Below, one piece after another: positions 9,099 to 21,425 of a DNA stretch of 64,000 nt; position 1 is the first letter of the stretch; each line of letters starts with the position of its first letter. Source of the stretch: Podospora pseudoanserina. Lineage: Eukaryota > Ascomycota > Sordariomycetes > Sordariales > Podosporaceae. The notes beneath the pieces are model-generated. The model searched no databases. It saw only the letters and a list, made by a program, of their open reading frames with translations, and had not been told where the DNA came from. The DNA lies in contig NC_085922.1 of assembly GCF_035222485.1 (NCBI RefSeq), forward strand, positions 821,001-885,000, given 5' to 3'. The position numbers and the translations under genes were made by a program.

Positions 9099-11514
9099 GA
9101 ATCTTTGACAGCATGCATCCTGTTGCATGTATAAACACACAAAGCAAAACTATTAGTCAACATCGTGAGGGAAATCCTCTGCATCGAGGATGTGAGAGTG
9201 TGCGGGCAGGCGAATGATGCCCATACATCTCTTTGTGTTGAGTGCCGGCATGGCATCTGCCGGCAGTTTTCAAGTCATAGTCTTACCATTTACCCGCAAT
9301 GTTCTTCGCAGGAAGCCGTGGCTCTTCTCAACAGCAAAACCAGCGCGCAAAAGTTGGCCTTGGTCCAGTTGAAGGGCAAAGACACAGTCTACCAGTCTCG
9401 GCCACGAAAAGAATTCCCTGCGGAAAGGGGGTGACATCATCTCAGTCTTACTTAGGCGTCACAGCATGATATTGGATAACGAGGACATGTTACCCAAGCC
9501 GGGATGACATCCTCCCCAACCAGCCAGCATTCTTGACCGGGCCGAGATCTTAGCTTTACCAGTGTGCTGGTTCAAGAGACAAACTCAAGATCCAGATCGC
9601 TATCAACGGAGTGGCCCACAGAAGGAGCGCCATTGATCATCCCACCGGTACGAAGCTGAAGAAGAACACGAAAGGAATCAGCGGGATGGGAACCCGTTCA
9701 ACAGGCAATCGGGTTCACGGACGCCACAACATCGGATTGCTCGGGAGGGAGGATGAAAGAGAGTTATCTAGCGTAGGCGGCCAGCAAAGTGGCTTGCGCA
9801 ACACCAAATTATGGGAAGATTGATGCATCTACCGACGTGAAGCCACCACCGATCGGGAATCCGAAATTTGTGTTTGGTTTGGGGGCGTTAACGCCGATAA
9901 CAGGCAGCCGCGATACACTTTCTCGGGTCGGTACAATGTGGCAAGCAAGCGGCGAAAGCTTCCGAGTCTACCTCATCCCGGTGATACCTACCCAACAGAA
10001 GATAGATAGGCAGCTGATTTTGCGATCATCATCAGCTTGTGATAGCCTTCGTGACGAAAGAGCCACGGCGCTGTATCCGACCAACAAATCCCTCCATGAG
10101 CCAAGCCGCACACAAAACTCTCGGGGGCGGAAGCAGCAAGCGCCGAGTCCGTCTCGGGCGGGAGTGATGGAACCTCGGGCTGCAACTCGGCGTCTCACCA
10201 CACACTATTTGTCCCCTCCCCCCCCCACCCCCCACCACCACCAAGCGAAACAATGAGTTTCGTCGATCGAGGTCTTTCCCGGAAGGGTCATTATTGGGCA
10301 AAGAGAGACTGTCCATCATCATCATCGGCCCGGGAGCCAGTCACCAGTTCTGCTACCGCCTTTGAACATTAACAAGCTTGTCCTCTTTCGGGCTTTCACA
10401 GACAACAACAAAATAAACTGTGCCACCTCCTTCCCTCCGTCTCCGCCTCCGCCTCCGCGTTTCGTCAAACGTGAGAGCGTCGTGCAGCGAGGCTTCTTAG
10501 CTGAGAGTGCGTGCCCCGGATTGGCGCTGCAGAACATGGAAAACTTGAGTTATTTCTGGATTACATACTGAAGAGTGAGCGTCACCGGTTGATCGGCCTT
10601 GGTTCGGGGGCCATGCCAATCCGGGCGGGAGAGGAACCACAGCAACACGGCTCGGTGCCAAGGATCTACATGCGTGATCATGTCCCAATTCCGCCCAAGC
10701 GGAGAGGTGAGACTTGGTCACCGTGATTTAATGTAAAAATGCAAATGGCCCAGCGCCAGTTGAGGAGCGCGTCGCGTCGATTTTTGTGTGTGCTTGTGTA
10801 ATGCATCGGCACCTACCCATAGGCCCGATGGCCAGCCAAGACCTCGGGCGATTGGGTGGTCGGTGGTGATGAGGACGGGATTCGAGAGGGCCGCCGGGGA
10901 AGCTGGATTGGACGGGAAGGATGGTGATTCAAAGGGACAAGCCGCACCACCTCGGTCTGAGAAGCACAAAGAACTGATCTGGTTGCTGCTGCTGATCCCG
11001 GCATTTCAGAAATGTCCCTAGAGACACGGAGTTGTATGGGTTAAATGGAGGTTAGATACAACTTGTAGCTATAAATGGACAACGACACTTTAGCCTGTGA
11101 TTGCTCTGCTGCTGGCTGCTGGTTGCTGGCTGCGGACGGGCGGAGGAGGGCGGAGGACCTAGGGCGGAGAAGACGCTGAGGTTTGAGGTTGAGAGGGAGA
11201 CAGACACAGGAGGAGAGAAGAAGCGGCCGGTGAAGGAGGGGTTGCTTTGGCAATCGTGAAGGGGCCATCAGCTCCACCGCCACGGAAGTGACTTCCATGT
11301 CACTGGGTGCGTGGCGGATCCACTTTGCTTCCGATTGCGTCGAGTGTCCTCCCGTCGGTCTGCCTGTCTCCCGGGGAGCTCTTCGTTTTCTCCCGCCGTT
11401 TGTTGTTTGGCTGTCATTGCTGCGTTTGCATCCGGGGTTTGGAGTGTTGATTTTGGCCAAGTCTGGCTGGGTAGGTTCGATAAGCGTTATCTGGCGCAAA
11501 AAAACAAAAAAAAA

Positions 11515-11547
<33 letters not shown>

Positions 11548-13374
11548 AGGCAGGAAAATGCCCAAAGTGTCCTCTGACACAAACACACGGTGGTGCCGGG
11601 GTCGGATTGACTGGCGGCCGAAGCGCCCGAGCAAAATTGGGAAATGGCTTGGCTCGGAAATCCGGGATATGTGGAACTGTACTCCGGCGAACGCGACACC
11701 GATTGTCGATTTTGCCTTAGCTCCCTCCAAGACTAGATCCCGTCTCATAAATCGCTCGTTCAACTAATCAGAAATCCACTGCAGTGTAAAACCTGCATGT
11801 TCTGTTTTCTCGCCGATGGATAGGCAGCATTGTCGCCGAGTGCTGTGAAGCAAAAGAAGCAGAAAAAGAAGAAGAGGTGATGAGACCGGGCGGCGCAGCA
11901 GCCTTGAGCCACCTCAAACACGGGTGACGGGTCATTGCCCGATCATGCTTCGGGACACGTTAGGGCAGAAAAGGGGGCCACCGTCTTCTTCTCGTCGCGC
12001 AACCGAATGCCAATAACCTACCTGGAAGCTGAAGAGTATGGAAGAGGGCCCGCCGCGTGGTGGAAGTGACTCGTTGGACAAGGCAAAAACAAAAAACGCC
12101 CGCTCATCAAAAGGTACGGCCGGAGGTGCGAGTGACTCCTCCCCTGCTCCACCGCGGGGGCCTGGAACTGAAAAGCAACCGTCCCGCATGCAAGCCGGGA
12201 GCCAAATGACGGGAAATCGCCGTGGCACCTGGGAGGTGAGGTGGGCGATGGAGGAGGTGGAGGGGGGGGGAGAGGTACGAAGGTTAAGGTATGACTGGGG
12301 GAGTTGGGCTCCGGCACACAGCCCAGAGTCGGAGCACAGCGCCCAGCCGACCGTCGCAACCTCCATCGTAGGCATCGCTGGTGTCGCAAGCTGGCAGACG
12401 CCTCTTCCCCTGCGCACGGCGCGTGCACTGGCAGCCTTTTTTGTTCTTGATGGAACTTCACACACCAGTCTCTGGGAAGATAGATAAGATGGTGTGGGCA
12501 AGGTAGAATAGTACCTGCCAGGTATGTAGTAGCATCATGGGCGGCGGGTGGTCTACCGATCAGCGGCTGGTTTGAGCCGGATCTGCTTTGGCTGAGGCAT
12601 CTCGGTGTCTCGGTGGGAGAGCCTGGGCAATCCGGGGCTGTTTAACTCGTGTTCTGTTCTATCTTCAGCAGTGCCATCAAAGATTGTATAGTTTTGGATA
12701 GAGCTATATCAGGATGGCGTGGCTAGGTATGGTAAAGTCGAGCCATCAAATGGAGATTTAGCGGAGATGACGAGTGCGAGACAAGATCGGGATCGTTTTC
12801 CTCACTGCCGGGGCCGGCTTGCTTTGTGTCGCGGCGCTGACAGTGGCGGCGGGCGCTGTTTGTCGCTGGACTGAGGGGCTGCTGGTAGCGACTGCGTCTC
12901 TGGCAGGCCCCACAGACCCCCGGCACCATCAGCCGATCCGCCCGCTCGATTGTGACCCACTTACCAGAGCGCTGCCGCCGCCTCCCTTCCCTCGCTTCCT
13001 GAGCTTCCAAAGTCCGTCCGAGCCTTTTTACCCCATCGCCCCCCGTCATTCCGTCCTTCCTGGCCTCGCCCTCTCTCCTCTTCCTTTTCCCACTCGAACC
13101 TGACCACAGCTCACCTCATCGCCGTCGACGACGACGACATCACAGGCCGGTCCACTGTTCTGATTCTGTCTCCTGTGGCTCCCGGCGCACCTCCGGACTC
13201 TTGTTTTTTCCTGCTCCGGCTTTCTCGGACTTGGATCGGACCACAGACCACACAACAGAAAAGTAAGGTTTTGCTTCATCATCGCCAACATCGTCAACAT
13301 CAACTTCTTCACCATCTTCGCCATCCCCCACCCCACACACCAAACACAGCAGCCTCTCTCAGCAACTCTCAGCA
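9099..13374. other. 4.3-kb gene-poor stretch upstream of the Zn2Cys6 regulator
   Basis: Several medium open frames on both strands (for example 9789-10256, 11041-11763, 12038-12487) show no recognisable motif, signal or conserved composition and look spurious. Contains a long A run (11519-11545) and CT-rich blocks (10430-10460, 12960-13095). The last few hundred bases may hold a spliced 5' leader: GTAAGG at 13262 and CAG before the ATG at 13375. No tRNA, rRNA or transposon recognised. Confidence 0.5.
11502..11545. repeat. poly(A) tract
   Basis: Almost pure A run on the plus strand, a simple-sequence tract in the long intergenic region. Confidence 0.8.
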
Positions 13375-16067
13375 ATGGCGTCGGTCGTGCGATCGACAGC
13401 CCTCCGGGCCGGTGGTGCCTGTGTGCGCTGCCGGAAGGGCAAGACCAAGTGTGTCTACGAAAACGGCAGAGCACCATGCAAAAACTGCGCCAAGGGAATG
13501 CACGAATGCTATCTCCCCTCTGAGTCCATGGCCCATGGTGGTCATGGAGTATCGCCAGCCCGGATGCAGCACCGCATCCGGGAGTCTTTGCCCAGCGAAC
13601 GGGTGGTTTCAAGCAGCGCTGTTGATCGCCAGGTACCGGCCGGTCCCAGTTCCAGCGTGTCGCGTCACGCCTCGGCGGCGCATGAAAAGTACGTTTTGCG
13701 ATCTTATCTCTCACACAATTTCTTTTCTTCTGCCTGGCCAGACAGAAAGACAGACAGACATACATCATCTTTGTTACGTCTGTGCCTTTTCCTTTTCCTT
13801 TTCCTTTTCTTTTTTTTTCTTTTTTTTTTTCTTTGGGCTGGGTCCGGACGCATCCGTTTCGAGCGCGTTCTTTTTTGGGCGGCTCCGGATGTCTCAACCC
13901 GCCCCGGTTTGCTGTTTTCTAGCGTTGCCTTCTCGGAGTGGGATGGGCTTCGCCCCATTTTTTCCGCCCGGCCCTCATTTCCCAAATCAAATCTTTTCGC
14001 CTGTCCCGTCTCACCCACCCTCGGGCGCATGGGCCCTCTTCCTGCCCCTCAGGCAAACGGAACCTTCCCAGTGGATGGGCTCCCCGGCTCCACAGAGACC
14101 GGATCACCATACCGACCGAGTTCCCATACGGGATCAATTGTGTCATCGGCCCGGAGACTGACATAATGTCGTTAAACAACAGACTTACACCCGAGCTCAT
14201 GACGGAATGCGAGCGAGTCATCAGCAAGACCCTACCGGCCTGTGTTGCCTTCCACAAGCCGACCTTTTTGGTGGCGCTCAAGAATGCCTCGATGGAGCCG
14301 ACCATGGTCAACGCGCTATTGACCACAGCTGCGCGGTAAGCAGACGCATCCACTGTTCTGATTGGTCCCTTTCCCTCTAACACGTCTTGCCAGGCACTCC
14401 CCCGCCATGATTCGCCGGTATGGCGGACACGGTAGCAGCAGCACTGCGGCCGAGCATTTTGCCAGCAAGACCATCAACCTGGTGATGCAGAATCTGGACA
14501 CGCCTAGCCTTGCTGATATCCAGTCCGTCTGCCTCCTGATTCTGCACGAATGGGGTTGCCGCAATGCTGTTCGCGCCTACACTTATCTTGGCCTTGCAGC
14601 TCGCATGGCGCAGATGTACAGGCTTGTCCACCACCACAACTCTACCAATGAGCCGGATCAGTTTCAGATGGAGGAGTCTTTCCGTCGCACACTTTGGCTC
14701 ATCTACATCCTGGATTGCTTCTTGACCAGCAGCCCAGGACGCCATCCAGCATTGACCCACCTTGATGTCCAAGATGTTTCACTGCCCTGTCTCGACATGA
14801 ATTACAACTTTACGAGTCCTGTACATGTTCGCACCCTCAGCGGCGCCCCCCCAGCGGGCTTGAAGGATCCCTCTGCCCAGCTCAGCGAGGTGGGCGAGTT
14901 TGGTCATATTGTCTTGGCCACCAAGGCCTGGCGCCAAGTCGTGGAGATGATGACCACCACGACGTTGGCCACCTTTTCCGATGAGAGGTGTGTGCAGCTT
15001 GAGCAAGACATTGAGGTCCTCAGACAGTCCCTTCCCATGCACTTTGCCGACAAGCCCAACAACATCAACCTCCACATCACCATGGGCAGCGGCTACACGT
15101 ATGCCTTTATCCACTGCCTCTTGAACTGCGGCACCATCTTTGTCAACCGCAGACGCATGCTCCAGGTGGTCACGGACGAGAACTTTAGCATCGACTTGTG
15201 GCGTGGATCTTCCCACACTCACGTCCAGACTGTTGACAAGATCTTTGCGGCTTCTCACAGCATCATCCACTCGCTGTTGGCCCTGGAAACCGGAGCTGAC
15301 AAGGACAGCATCCTGTGCTTCCCTCTGTTTATGCTCTTTGCCGCCTTCACCGCCGGCTCAACCGTCGCATACCTTACACTGAAGGGACTGGCCCCCGCCA
15401 ACTCGAGCGAGTCCGCATTCAACATAGTGAGGGACAGTGTTCGCATGTGCCAGGACGGAGCCGAATCCTGGCCCCTGGTCATCCCCTGGCAGCGCCACCT
15501 CTCGGTCATGTCTAAGGTCCTTCGCGACGTGAAGAGCGCGCCACGCGACAAGGCCCGCGAAGACAGCAAGAAGCGGGCCCTCTCGCCATCTGTCAAGGAC
15601 GACAATGTCAGCCAAACCGACACGAATCCGGACGCGATGGACTATGAACAACCCGATGTGTCCACTGCTGGCCCTCAAGCTGTCCCTACCACCGAGGGTC
15701 GGGCAAGCGAGCCCCCGGTACCCCGCAAGACCGGCATCACCACCATCAATGGTGGGCCTGTTGCCGTTCCCACACCCGCCGACAGCCCGCCACCACCAGT
15801 ACCAGTCGTCGCCAAGGTTGACTCCCCTTCCCCAGCCTCACCAGGCTCAGCTCTCGGCGGTGTCCAGTCGTCTAGTACCGGTCCCGATGTTCCCGACGTG
15901 GACATGACGGCGCTGGAGTTGTGCGCAGCGTTTGAGAGGCAGCTGCTCGAGCTGGATGACTTGGCCGCTTTCATGGGGGGCGGAGTGTGAGTGTTGATTC
16001 CACTTTCTCCCTTCTTGGGAGTTGATCCCAAGCTAATCAAGGCAACAGTGGGAGTGCGCCGAGCTAG
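13375..16067 (+). CDS. Zn2Cys6 transcription factor with fungal-specific TF domain
   Basis: Exon 1 is 13375-13688, then a long intron, then an exon from about 14072 (or 14096) to 14335, then 14394-15986 and 16049-16067. This gives about 729 residues with the 14072 acceptor. The zinc cluster is C16-x2-C19-x6-C26-x8-C35-x2-C38-x6-C45, with basic RKGKTKC between. A middle homology domain follows (TPELMTECERVISKTLP, then a block including FRRTLWLIYILDC). The C-terminal third is rich in P, S, T and V and looks disordered. Exon 4 adds only VGSAPS, supported by GTGAGT, CTAAT and ACAG. The acceptor of intron 1 is uncertain: the intron would be about 380 nt, contains a long pyrimidine tract, and could hide another exon. 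The target pathway is not evident. Confidence 0.85.
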
Positions 16068-17390
16068 ATGTTCTTGAAGGAAGCGCATAGAGTGAGGAAG
16101 AGAAGAAGAAGGGTCCGACCTTTCCCTTACTAAGCATGGTTTTCTGTAAACTATTTCTTTGTTGCGTTGTTCTGTACAATACTTGGCTTTTTATTCTTCG
16201 GCTCTTTTTGTCAGGGACACCTCGTCCTTCTAGGGAGGGTTCCTGTTCTTGTGTGGCTGGGATAATTGATGACGGGAGGGGTTGGTGTTGGGGGAAATGG
16301 ATGGGGTGGGCTGTTTTTGCAAGGAGTTTTGTGCGATGGAGGGATACCACCCAAGCGGTTCATGTTATGGTTCACGGCCGGTTTTACAGGCCATGGGGGA
16401 AGGCAAAAGTGTCTAGATGGGGATACTATTTTTTTTGTCATTTTATAGGAGGCAGCGTGTGCTCTACCTAATCTACCTATCTTGCCTGTATGGCTTGTGT
16501 CAACTTATCTTCCGAGGTGCCTGGTTTTCCTGCGTGATTTCTCTGTGTGGTTTCTCTGTGTGGTTTCTCTGCGTGGTTTCTCTGCGTGGTTTCTCTGCGT
16601 GGTTTCTCTGCGTGGTTGTGATGAATCTCGGTGTCTTGATAGGATCCATGGTCCCGGAAAAGAGCGCCGGTTGCGCATGACTCGGGACCAAGTTCGGACG
16701 ACGATTCTAGGTGACGTTTACGGAAGGCTTGAATTCATGTGATTCCAATGCCGTTGATCGGCTGCCGTTTTTTGTTTGGTTCCAACGGTGTGGTGGGTGG
16801 TGTGTTGATGCTGTGCAGCATCAGAATTCGCTCAGGTGCTTGCGTTGGATTGGTGAGCGGAGGGTAATACTGCGTTAGTGGTATGCAGTTTCAGGATCGG
16901 GGATTATGTGAGGGGAATACTGGGGGAGCGATGTCGGTTTTTTTTTCCCCTTGGGGGGATTGTATGTCTTGATGAGGCCGTCTGCTTTTTTTTCTTGGAG
17001 GGGAGAGGTGATGGCTTGTTTACTTTGGTAGATATCACGGTTTGAGGTTGGGGTTGTTGAGGGAATCAACCACGGTTGAACGTCTGGTGAGTGTGCTTGA
17101 CGACTGACTGCATTTTCAGTTCTGATGTGCACCAGCGGGCGGATCTACAATAAAGGCTGGAGGTGATTTGAGCACTTACGGTTTGTCAGCTTTGCGCCTT
17201 CCTACATCATCACCAACGTTACCGCCACCACGCCTTCCCAACCAACGACATCATCACCCCTTCGCTCGGCACCGAGCCCTCATTGAATTTTACGACCAAC
17301 ACTTAACCTTGCTCGACACCCACCTAGGTGTCAACCCTCCACGCCAATATCCCTAACTACCCAACATCAATTTCCCTAGCCATCCTCAAC
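16068..17390. other. intergenic stretch with a 13-bp tandem repeat
   Basis: 3' flank of the regulator, a tandem repeat at 16528-16618, and the leader of the carboxylate transporter gene. No gene seen. Confidence 0.6.
16528..16618. repeat. 13-bp tandem repeat, about seven copies
   Basis: Unit CTCTGYGTGGTTT repeats at 16528, 16541, 16554, 16567, 16580, 16593 and 16606. The first copies vary (GTG or GTGA) and the last four are nearly identical. The unit is not a multiple of three, so it is not a coding repeat. Confidence 0.85.
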
Positions 17391-20015
17391 ATGACCACCC
17401 CCACCCTCAACTACCTCACCACCCGCCTCCCAAGCCTCCTCCCAAAATCAACCCACCTCTCCGACATCCGCAACCCATTCCGTCTATTAGCCTCCCTCGA
17501 CAGACAGAACTGGGCTTTTTTCTCGGTGGCATTCTTTGCTTGGGTGAGTTAACACCATCACCGCAGAATAAGATCTTACTAATAGTGAACTACCAATAAG
17601 ACATGGGACGCCTTCGACTTTTTTACTGTTTCTCTCACCCTTCCCGACCTTGCCAAGTCTTTTGGTCGGTCACGAACGGAGATAACGTGGGGGATTACAC
17701 TGGTACTGATGTTCAGGACGGTGGGGGCTGTGGCGTTTGGGGTTGTGGGGGATCGGTATGGGAGGAGGTGGGGGTTTGTGGTTAATAATGGGTTGTTTGT
17801 TGTTTTGGAGTTGGTGAGTTATTTCTTTTTTCGACCGAGGGGGGTGGTCTTGGGATGGGAGGCAGCGGGGAAGGATCAAACGGGATGGTATAAAAGGGGG
17901 GTGGTTGTTGTTTGGTTTGGGGGTGGCAGGGGCGGGGGAGGGGAATTGGAGTGTCTGGACGGGGTGTGGGCCAGGATGTTGAAGTACGCCCAGCGCGATC
18001 TCTCGGGCACCAAAGGCATCATCATGTTCCGCAACATGTATAGCCTTATTTGATCATGGCTGGTGGATTTTGGGAATGAGCATTTCATGTTTTGACCCAA
18101 GAGTTCACACACCTGGATGGACTTTGGAGGTGGGCTGGGGTTGCCATTCCTAAGCAGAAGAAGATTGCAACTCGCCGCTAGATTTACAGCCGCGTTGACC
18201 GAGAGCTCTTCTCATCCGTCATCTCACCGTGGGCCAACGTTGTTAAACTGGGATCAGACATTCGCCAACCGCAACAGTTTACCCTTCTACTACCTCAAGC
18301 AGATATTTACCATAATGGCAAAGGCAGGGGGGGTTGTTCCTGCGCGTACGAACGGGAACTCGACTGCTCCCCTCGGCCCAAGAGGTATATCTCGAAATGA
18401 CCTGGGGAGAAGCCGGAAAGGCTCGAGGCCAGGAGTCGGATGCAGCGGGAACCAGGGCCGGAGCCCTAGTTCTTGAGCAAACACTGCGTGACGGGAACGG
18501 GCCCTGGTGTCTCTATATGCCAAGTTGCATAGCCGGGTTTGAGGTTCTGGATCCCACGCCGAAGATAGTCGCGCAACCAGCGCTTCGAAACGGGGGGTGT
18601 TCGCAAAGTTGAGATGATGTCATATTCAAGGGTCCAAGTGGATAGGTCAGATTCAGGGATCAGGAACAAGCTCTTCCTTCCCGCGCGGATCTTATCTCTT
18701 GGCGATTTGACCCCTGGATCCCTGTTTTGGTCTTCCTTCAACGACGGTTCCACTGAGTCTTTATTCAACTTGTTCTTTTCACCGGCTAACATGTACTACC
18801 TTCTAGGCAACCGGCTTTTGCCAAACCTACTCCCAATTCCTCGCCTGCCGCGCCCTTTTTGGAATAGCAATGGGCGGCCTGTATGGCAATGCAGCTGCCA
18901 CCGCCCTTGAAGATCTCCCACCGATCGCCCGCGGGTTGATGTCTGGTCTTCTCCAGCAAGGCTACGCTTTTGGCTATCTCCTCTCCACCGCCTTCTCCCG
19001 CGCCTTGGTTGACACCACTCCCTATGGTTGGCGCCCATTATTCTGGTTTGGAGCTTGTCCTCCTGTTCTTATTATTGGTTTGCGGTTGTTGCTGCCAGAG
19101 ACGAGAACATACCAAAAGTTAAAGATGGAGCGAGAGCTCAAACACCAGCAGCAGCAAGATGAGGAGGAGGGTTCCGGCCAGGAGGGGGGAACTGGAACGC
19201 GCAAGAAGGGGGTGACGCATGTGTTTTGGGAGCAGGGGAAGCAAGTCATGAGAAAGGAATGGTTGTTGCTCACGTACATGGTGTTGCTGATGGCAGGGTT
19301 CAACTTTATGAGTCATGGCTCGCAGGACTTGTATCCTGTGCTGCTTGACACGCAGTTTTTGTTTTCGAGGGATCAGGGGACGACTATTCAGGTTATTGCC
19401 AATGTCGGGGCTATGCTCGGGGGTACGACGGTTGGGTTTATGAGTCAGTTTGCGGGCAGGAGACTGAGTATCTTGGTGATGTGTGTTTTGGGAGGCGCGC
19501 TGTTGTATCCGTATACTGCGACTGATGTCGCCAATCAGGGATGGGGGAGGATTGCTGCGGCGGCGTTTTGGGAGCAGTTTGCTGTTCAGGGGGCTTGGGG
19601 GGTCATACCCGCTCATTTGATGGAGTTGTCTCCTGCGAAATTCCGGACTTTTGTTGTTGGCACGTCGTATCAGCTGGGTAATCTGGTTAGCTCGGCATCG
19701 AGCACGATTGAGAGCACGATTGGGGAGAGGTTTCCACTGCCTCCGGAGACGACACCCGACGGAACAGTGGTTGGACAGAGATGCGAGTATGGGAAGGTCA
19801 TCTGCATCTTCATGGGTTGCGTCTATGCGTATGTGGTGGTGCTGACGCTGCTGGGGCCGGAATGTCTTGGTAGGAGGTTTGACCGGCGTGATAGTGAGGC
19901 TTTGGAGGACACTGGGGTAGTATTTGGGGAGGATCATGAACAGGGTTTTGAGATCTTTCAAGGTGCACAGGTAGAAAGGGAGAAACGTGATCGGAAGGGT
20001 GAAGAGGCGGTATGA
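17391..20015 (+). CDS. Jen1-like monocarboxylate/H+ symporter (MFS)
   Basis: Exons 17391-17543, 17601-17813 and 18807-20015 give 524 residues. The start is MTTPTLNYL in CAACATGACC; an in-frame ATG 63 bases upstream is less likely. Diagnostic blocks are FFAWTWDAFDFFTVSLTLPD, ITWGITLVLMFRTVGA, GDRYGRRWGFV and, in exon 3, FLACRALFGIAMGGLYGNAA. The family's substrate signature N-x2-S/T-H-x-S/T-Q-D-x3-T is present as NFMSHGSQDLYPV, with V in place of the final T. The family takes up lactate, pyruvate or related short carboxylates at the plasma membrane. The second intron is about 993 nt, far longer than any other here. Exon 3 joins in phase 0, and a CTAAC branch site precedes its TAG. Confidence 0.88.
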
Positions 20016-20328
20016 CGAAGAAGATTGTGACGAAGGGACACGTGCGATGAGTACCTACATCCTAATGACAAACTTTCGGTTCAGTTCCAGGTTACTTAGG
20101 CGTGGAGGCGTTGACACGTCTAACGGCTTCAACGGCGGCAAACTTGAGAACGCCACACACCTGTCACCGACATCGTGACTGTTTGTAGTCATATGGACCC
20201 CGCGCCACACGCCTAACCTTTTCTTCCACTCTTCCCGGCATGTAAACTTTATCTCTTTGCACTCAAATCTGTCCCGCTGCCACTAAACCGAAACCTCACC
20301 CTGCACCCTTCCGTGAATCAACCACAAG
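20016..20328. other. short intergenic stretch
   Basis: 3' flank of the transporter gene and CT-rich leader of the next gene; nothing else recognised. Confidence 0.5.
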
Positions 20329-20733
20329 ATGACCACAATGGGCACGATGTTGCGGTTGCGCAAACCCTTATCGTCTTTCTTTCTGATACTACTCATATCG
20401 ACTCTCGCACTTGCCTTACCCGCAGAAGCATCACCGCCGATCCACGACACAAAACCTGCAAGCACATCTGCCCGGCGTCGGGCGATTGGCTGTCCGGGAT
20501 TCCACCCTGATTTTGCGTGGTTGGTTCTCCCTCCCCGTAACCAGTGGGAGGCAGACTGGCTCAAGGCTCAGATCCGCCAAGAGCAGCTACCTGCCGGGGA
20601 GAGGGCGATTCTCCTTGACCCTACTCCCCATCGGCTCTGTGTGAGGCAGTGCGTCATGGACAACTGTAAGGGTGTTTGTGGAAGGGAGTGGCAGGTTTAC
20701 CCCGTTCATGGAGTGGATGACGCACAAGACTGA
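20329..20733 (+). CDS. small putative secreted cysteine-containing protein
   Basis: 134 residues from ATG 20329. The N-terminus MTTMGTMLRLRKPLSSFF followed by LILLISTLALALPAEA looks like a signal peptide. A basic SARRRA then precedes IGCPGFHPDFAWLVLPP, and the cysteine motif CVRQCVMDNCKGVCGR lies near the end. No family recognised. A downstream segment in another frame (up to TGA 20814-20816) reads GCYRYQCIPACDYDCCERGL, strikingly cysteine-rich, so the true C-terminus may lie in a second exon. The only donor that gives that frame (GTGGCA) is weak. Treat the 3' end as unresolved. Confidence 0.5.
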   Translation: MTTMGTMLRLRKPLSSFFLILLISTLALALPAEASPPIHDTKPASTSARRRAIGCPGFHPDFAWLVLPPRNQWEADWLKAQIRQEQLPAGERAILLDPTPHRLCVRQCVMDNCKGVCGREWQVYPVHGVDDAQD

Positions 20734-20816
20734 CGGTAACGTGGGATGATAGGGGTTGTTATCGGTACCAGTGCATTCCGGCTTGCGATTACGATTGCTG
20801 TGAGAGGGGTCTTTGA

Positions 20817-21425
20817 TGGAGACTGGCAGGATGACGAGTGGAATGAATGAGATCTTCATATCTTTTTTCAATTCCTTTCTGCTGTTGCTTCATCGCTTTT
20901 ACTCATGGAATTTGCTCATCTTAGTGGTTTCAAGTGAGCAGTTCCCATCATGCTGGTTTATGCTCTCTGAGCTTGTCCAGGAAGTGATAGAAACCACGAA
21001 GGTGAATGCTCCGGTTCAATATAAATATGGCTTCCTTCTATTCACGGTACGTGTTAAATCTCGTGCTGTTTGGCCCTGGGGAGATCACCTGATTTGAGCA
21101 AAGTCGACCTCTCCAGGCCTTGCGGGTCTCTCTCGGTCCCTCCCAAGTGAATATTGCTCGACAATACCGAGTTGATACCACATCACCGTCTAGGTGGGGC
21201 TGTTTACTCCCACTGTTTGCTTTTCACACCCACTGTTTGTTTTTCACTCCCACCACTGCAACAAATCTGGCCTGCCCTCCTTCAACTTCCACCCCGCAAG
21301 CGATTTCCTACTGCTTTTTTGCTTCATCACCCAAGCCTCATCACCTGCGGTCTTTACTACTCCCTTGTCCTTTCTATACATTCGCATCTCGCCAGCTCCC
21401 CTCAAAAATCGGATAAAAGGACACC
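20817..21425. other. intergenic stretch
   Basis: Leader of the C2H2 gene, including a short three-fold repeat of a CACCCACTGTTTG-type unit near 21200-21255. No gene seen. Confidence 0.5.

Noticed and set aside
11041-11763. 240-residue minus-strand open frame
   Set aside because: Runs through a poly(T) stretch encoding a Phe string; no signal, domain or conserved composition.
13175-14161. 328-residue plus-strand open frame overlapping the Zn2Cys6 gene
   Set aside because: Out of frame with the zinc cluster and reads across the intron pyrimidine tract.
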